The position numbers were made by a program, and so were the translations under genes. Of a DNA stretch of 64,000 nt, positions 59,999 to 64,000 are shown piece by piece. The notes under the pieces are model-generated. The model made no database searches. It was given only the letters and a program-made list of their open reading frames with translations, and had not been told where the DNA came from. The stretch lies in contig JAKARC010000005.1 in NCBI GenBank assembly GCA_021822385.1, positions 1 to 64,000 on the forward strand, given 5' to 3'. The first letter of the stretch is position 1. Each line of letters begins with the position of its first letter. Source of the stretch: Pseudomonadota bacterium. Its GTDB lineage: Bacteria > Pseudomonadota > Gammaproteobacteria > Steroidobacterales > Steroidobacteraceae.

Positions 59999-62190
59999 AT
60001 GTGCGGATTGCGCGCGAAGTCGCGCGGCAGCGTGGCGGCGGAAATATCGTGTACGGCGTAGCGCTGCTCGAGGGCGGGCTCGAGCCGGAAGCGTTGCGCG
60101 TTGGTCGAAAACACGAGCAGCCCTCCGGGGGCGAGCACGCGCATGCACAGATCGATCAGCAGAGCGTGATCGCGCTGCAGGTCGAGCACGCCCTGCATGC
60201 GCTTTGAGTTCGAGAAGGTCGGCGGGTCGAGGTAGATGAGGTCGTAGCGGGCCTGCGCTGCCTGCGCCGCGCGCAGCCACTCGCGACAGTCGGCTTGAAT
60301 CAAGGCATGCGGACCGTCCTGCAGACGGTTCAGCGCCAGATTGCGTCGCGCCCAGTCGAGGTAGGTTCTCGACAGATCCACCGAAGTCGTCGTGGCCGCT
60401 CCTCCCGCCGCCGCATAGACGGTGGCCGTACCGGTGTAGGCGAAGAGGTTGAGGAAATGTCGGCCGCGGGCCGCAGTGCGCAGCCGCGCGCGCGTGCGGC
60501 GCTGATCGAGAAACAGCCCCGTATCCAGATAGTTCGCAAAGTTCACCTCGAAGCGCAGACCGCCCTCGCCGACCCGGTGAGCGCGACCGTCCTCGCGCAG
60601 CTTGACGTATTGATCCTGACCCCGGGTGCGCCGCCGGGTTCGCACGCGGATGCGCTCGCGCGCGATGCCGGTCACCCGCGGCAAGCTGGCGAGCACCTCA
60701 CCGCGCCGGCGACGCGCGGCCTCGGGCGGGATCTCGCGCGGCGCGGCGTATTCCTGCACATACAGCCAGCACTCCCCGCTGTCGAGAAGCGTGTACTGAT
60801 CGATGGCGAAGGCGTACTCGGGCATGTCGGCATCGTAGAGGCGATAGCACGTGACCGATTCGCGCTCCGCCCAGCGGCGCAGGAGCTTCAGATTCTTGGC
60901 CAATCGGTTCGCGAACATGCGCGCCCCGGGCGTATCGGCGCGCGAGTCGTCCGGCCGCGCCAGGGTGCCGGGCGGGCGCAGACTGGCGGGCTCGACGCGC
61001 ATGCGCAGCAAGCGACATTCGATTGCTCCGTTCCAGAGCGTATGGGTGCGCGCGGCTCGGATCCCGAGCTCCATGCCCAACTGTGGCGCGCCGGTGAGCA
61101 CTGCCGCGCTCCAGCCCTGAAAATGCTCGCGCAGCACCGTGCCGAGCTCGCGATGCACAGCGCGCGCCGCCTCGAGATCCGCCAGACGCGCCCCATACGG
61201 CGGATTGGTACATACAAGCCCGCTGCCGGTTCCGTACGGCCGCGCCTGAGCCAGCGGACCGACGGCAAATTGCACCCAGCCGGCAACGCCGGCCCGTTCG
61301 GCATTGGCTGTTGCGGCGCGCACGGCCGCCGGGTCGCGGTCGCGCCCATGCAGCCGCGGCGTCCCGGCCGGGGCCGCTCCGCAGCGCGCGCGCGCACGTT
61401 CCCGCACCTGCCGCCACAGGGCGGCGTCGTGCCCGCGCCAGCCGAGGAACCCGAAGTAGGTTCGCGCGAGTCCCGGGGCGCGCCCGGTGGCGATCAGGGC
61501 CGCCTCGATGACGAGCGTGCCCGAGCCGCACATCGGATCGAGGAACGACCCGCCCTCGGCGGCGCACTGCGGCCAGAGACTGCGGATCAGAACACCGGCC
61601 GCCAGGTTCTCCTTCAGCGGCGCCGCCCCCGCCTCGCCGCGGTAGCCGCGCCGATGCAGGCTCTCTCCCGCCAGATCGATGTAGAGCGTGATCGCCGCTT
61701 CGTGTGCATGCGCGTGCACGCGCACGTCGGGGCGATCCAGTACGATGTTCGGTCGCGTGCCGCTCGCGGCGCGCTGCGCATCGGCGATGGCATCCTTGAG
61801 CTTCAGCGCACCGAAGTGGCTGTGCGTCAGGGTGGGATGACGCCCACTGAAGTCGCAGGCGAGGCTCGCGCCGGCGGCTAGGTGCTCGCACCAGGGAACC
61901 GCGCGCGCGCACGCGTAGAACGTGTCCGTATCGGCAGCCTCGAAGCGGGCGATTTCGAGCAGCACGCGGCTCGCGAGCCGCGACTCGAGGCAGACCCGGT
62001 AGGCAGTCTCGAGCGTGCCGGTGAAGCTCACCGCGCCGGCGCGCTCGCGCACCTCGCGGGCGCCGAGCGCGGCGAGCTCCGCGGCAAGCAGATCGGCGAG
62101 CCCACGCGGCACGGTGGCGAGAAGCGCAAGCGCGCCCTCGCCGCGCGCGGCAGCAGCGGCAAGCGTTTGCTCAGGCTCGGTCGACGGCAT
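59968..62190 (-). CDS. rlmL: Bifunctional 23S rRNA methyltransferase RlmK/RlmL
   Basis: FLDPMCGSGTLVIEAALIA, CTNPPYGARL, FLNLFAYTGTATVYAAAGGAATTTSVDLSRTYLDWARRNLALN, YDLIYLDPPTFSNSKRM. Confidence 0.95.
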   Translation of the reverse strand: MPSTEPEQTLAAAAARGEGALALLATVPRGLADLLAAELAALGAREVRERAGAVSFTGTLETAYRVCLESRLASRVLLEIARFEAADTDTFYACARAVPWCEHLAAGASLACDFSGRHPTLTHSHFGALKLKDAIADAQRAASGTRPNIVLDRPDVRVHAHAHEAAITLYIDLAGESLHRRGYRGEAGAAPLKENLAAGVLIRSLWPQCAAEGGSFLDPMCGSGTLVIEAALIATGRAPGLARTYFGFLGWRGHDAALWRQVRERARARCGAAPAGTPRLHGRDRDPAAVRAATANAERAGVAGWVQFAVGPLAQARPYGTGSGLVCTNPPYGARLADLEAARAVHRELGTVLREHFQGWSAAVLTGAPQLGMELGIRAARTHTLWNGAIECRLLRMRVEPASLRPPGTLARPDDSRADTPGARMFANRLAKNLKLLRRWAERESVTCYRLYDADMPEYAFAIDQYTLLDSGECWLYVQEYAAPREIPPEAARRRRGEVLASLPRVTGIARERIRVRTRRRTRGQDQYVKLREDGRAHRVGEGGLRFEVNFANYLDTGLFLDQRRTRARLRTAARGRHFLNLFAYTGTATVYAAAGGAATTTSVDLSRTYLDWARRNLALNRLQDGPHALIQADCREWLRAAQAAQARYDLIYLDPPTFSNSKRMQGVLDLQRDHALLIDLCMRVLAPGGLLVFSTNAQRFRLEPALEQRYAVHDISAATLPRDFARNPHIHRCFELRLR

Positions 62191-62742
62191 CGGGCGAGGA
62201 ATATCGGCACACGGTCGCGCGGGATGATGCCCGATCTGCCGCCAGGCCGTCGGTGAGATTGCGCTTCAACGTGTCCCCGGGACACTCGCCGCCGGACATC
62301 CCCACGCGCCGCCCGCGCCGTGCGCAGAGTCCTGTTGGCGCAGGTTACCTACCCGCGGCACCGACTCGCCCCTGTGTGGTTCAGCGTCCAGGCTCATCCG
62401 GAACCTAACGATCTGCATGTGGGCATCCCACCCTCATCGACCTCTTGCGCGGACCTTCGGGGCACCCGAAGGCGACGGGTTTACGGCTCTCCGATGGCAG
62501 ACTCTGCACAGATCATACGGGCACCACGCCGATATCCCCGGGAACGCGGTCCACGCAATCAGGCCCTGATCGCAGACCGCCCCGGGCCGCGGTGCCAACC
62601 GTCGACTGCGCACACCGTGCCCGTGCGAGCGCGGCGGCACCCACAGCACACCCGAGGCGAACTACGCACGCAATGACCGAAATGTCGTTATCCTCGTGTA
62701 CCCTGATCGATACAGGATTCATGCGGGCGTGAGAGAACAACA

Positions 62743-64000
62743 ATGAACTCCGTGCCGTTCATACAGCCGAACGATGCACCGGCTGCCGTGACATTGAATT
62801 TTTCACCGCGCTTCTGGGTGCTGATCGTCATCACCGGGATCGGCGCCGGCCTCGGGGCATCAGGGCTGATGGCGCTGCTCGCGTGGGTGCAGCACCACTC
62901 CTACGACTACAGCTCAGGTGATTTTCAGCATGCGGCGGAGCTGGTATCGCCGTGGCGACATATCTGGATCATGGCGGCCGCCGGCGTGCTGGCCGTAGTC
63001 GGGATCTGGGTGCTGAAGCGCCGCTTCCGCGGCGAGGACAGTGATGTCCCACGCGCCATCTGGTTCAGATCAGGCCGCCTGCCCTTGCTGCGCACTCTCC
63101 TCGAGGCGGCTCTGTCGATAACGATCGTCGGCATGGGGGCATCGCTCGGGCGGGAAGGAGCGCCCAAGCAGGTCGGCGCCGCCATTGCCAGCGCACTGTC
63201 CGGCTGGGCGAGATTGACCCGGGCGGAAACGCGATTTCTCGTCGCATGCGGTGCCGGAGCGGGCATGGGCGCGGTCTACAACGTACCGCTCGGCGGCGCG
63301 CTGTTTGCACTCGAGATACTGCTCGGAACGCTGAGCTTGCCGCTGATACTGCCCGCAATTACCGCATCCTTCGTTGCGACTGCAGTGTCCTGGCTCACGC
63401 TGCCCAACCATGCCACCTATCTGGTTCCGAATTATGCGTTTACGCGCGGGCAGTTGCTCTGGGCTTTCGTCTTCGGCCCAGTGGCCGGCATGGCATCGGT
63501 AGTATTTGTACGCATGATTATCTGGGTCGATGGGCACAAACCACGGCGCGGCTGGACCTTGCTGGCGCCGCTGCTGATGTTCACCGCTCTCGGCTGCATC
63601 GCCATCGAACTGCCCCAGCTCTTGGGCAACGGCAAGGACGTGACCGAATTGGCCTTCACCGGCCAGCTCGGGGTACCACTGCTGCTGGCGTTGATTTTCC
63701 TCAAGCCGCTCGCCACCTCGGGTTGCCTCGGCAGCGGCGCGCCCGGCGGTCTGTTTACACCGAGCGTAACCATCGGCGCCGCACTCGGCGGGTTTTTCGG
63801 TCACCTCTGGTCGCTCGCCTGGCCCGGCGCACCCCGGGGAAGCTATGCCGTCATCGGCGCCGGCGCGGTCCTGGCCGCAACAACCCAAGCGCCGGTATCC
63901 TCGATTGTCTTACTGCTGGAGCTGACGCATCACACGCTCGGGATCATCGTGCCGATTCTTGCGGCAGTGATCGGCGCCGCCATCACCTCACGGCTCCTCG
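62743..64000 (+). CDS. ClC-family chloride channel/antiporter, truncated by window edge
   Basis: MNSVPFIQPNDAPAAVTL...; GMGASLGREGAPKQVGAAIAS, CGAGAGMGAVYNVPLGGALFALE, GSGAPGGLFTPSVTIGAALGGFFG; open to window end. Confidence 0.92.
   Translation, partial: MNSVPFIQPNDAPAAVTLNFSPRFWVLIVITGIGAGLGASGLMALLAWVQHHSYDYSSGDFQHAAELVSPWRHIWIMAAAGVLAVVGIWVLKRRFRGEDSDVPRAIWFRSGRLPLLRTLLEAALSITIVGMGASLGREGAPKQVGAAIASALSGWARLTRAETRFLVACGAGAGMGAVYNVPLGGALFALEILLGTLSLPLILPAITASFVATAVSWLTLPNHATYLVPNYAFTRGQLLWAFVFGPVAGMASVVFVRMIIWVDGHKPRRGWTLLAPLLMFTALGCIAIELPQLLGNGKDVTELAFTGQLGVPLLLALIFLKPLATSGCLGSGAPGGLFTPSVTIGAALGGFFGHLWSLAWPGAPRGSYAVIGAGAVLAATTQAPVSSIVLLLELTHHTLGIIVPILAAVIGAAITSRLL

Overview
64 kb of a high-GC proteobacterial (probably gammaproteobacterial) chromosome. 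Most of it is densely packed central metabolism: pgi, a ROK/polyphosphate glucokinase, transaldolase, a prpCDB-like methylcitrate cluster with a divergent LysR, a branched-chain 2-oxoacid dehydrogenase operon, GH15 glucoamylase, apt, ppc, icd, a puu-like putrescine cluster, asd, rlmKL and a ClC channel. The most interesting locus is 51.2-58.4 kb (minus strand). It is a six-gene hydrogenase-4/complex-I-like operon (HyfB-HyfC-HyfE-HyfF-HyfG-HyfI order) whose large subunit lacks both CxxC motifs needed for a NiFe site, while the small subunit keeps Cys residues for an FeS cluster. It therefore looks like a non-hydrogenase 'Ehr'-type membrane complex of unknown electron donor. Other notable items: a 28-aa hydrophobic small ORF missed by the ORF track (10183-10269, minus); a Lys-containing leader ORF plus intrinsic terminator just upstream of asd; a (HKKWx)n secreted peptide; a MazF-like toxin-antitoxin pair between two copies of an RHH gene; a decayed duplication of the icd/NUDIX junction; a PAS-type pseudogene with in-frame stops; and an ISAs1-like transposase remnant. 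No rRNA, tRNA or CRISPR array was recognised. All calls come from reading the sequence and translations; no database search was run.
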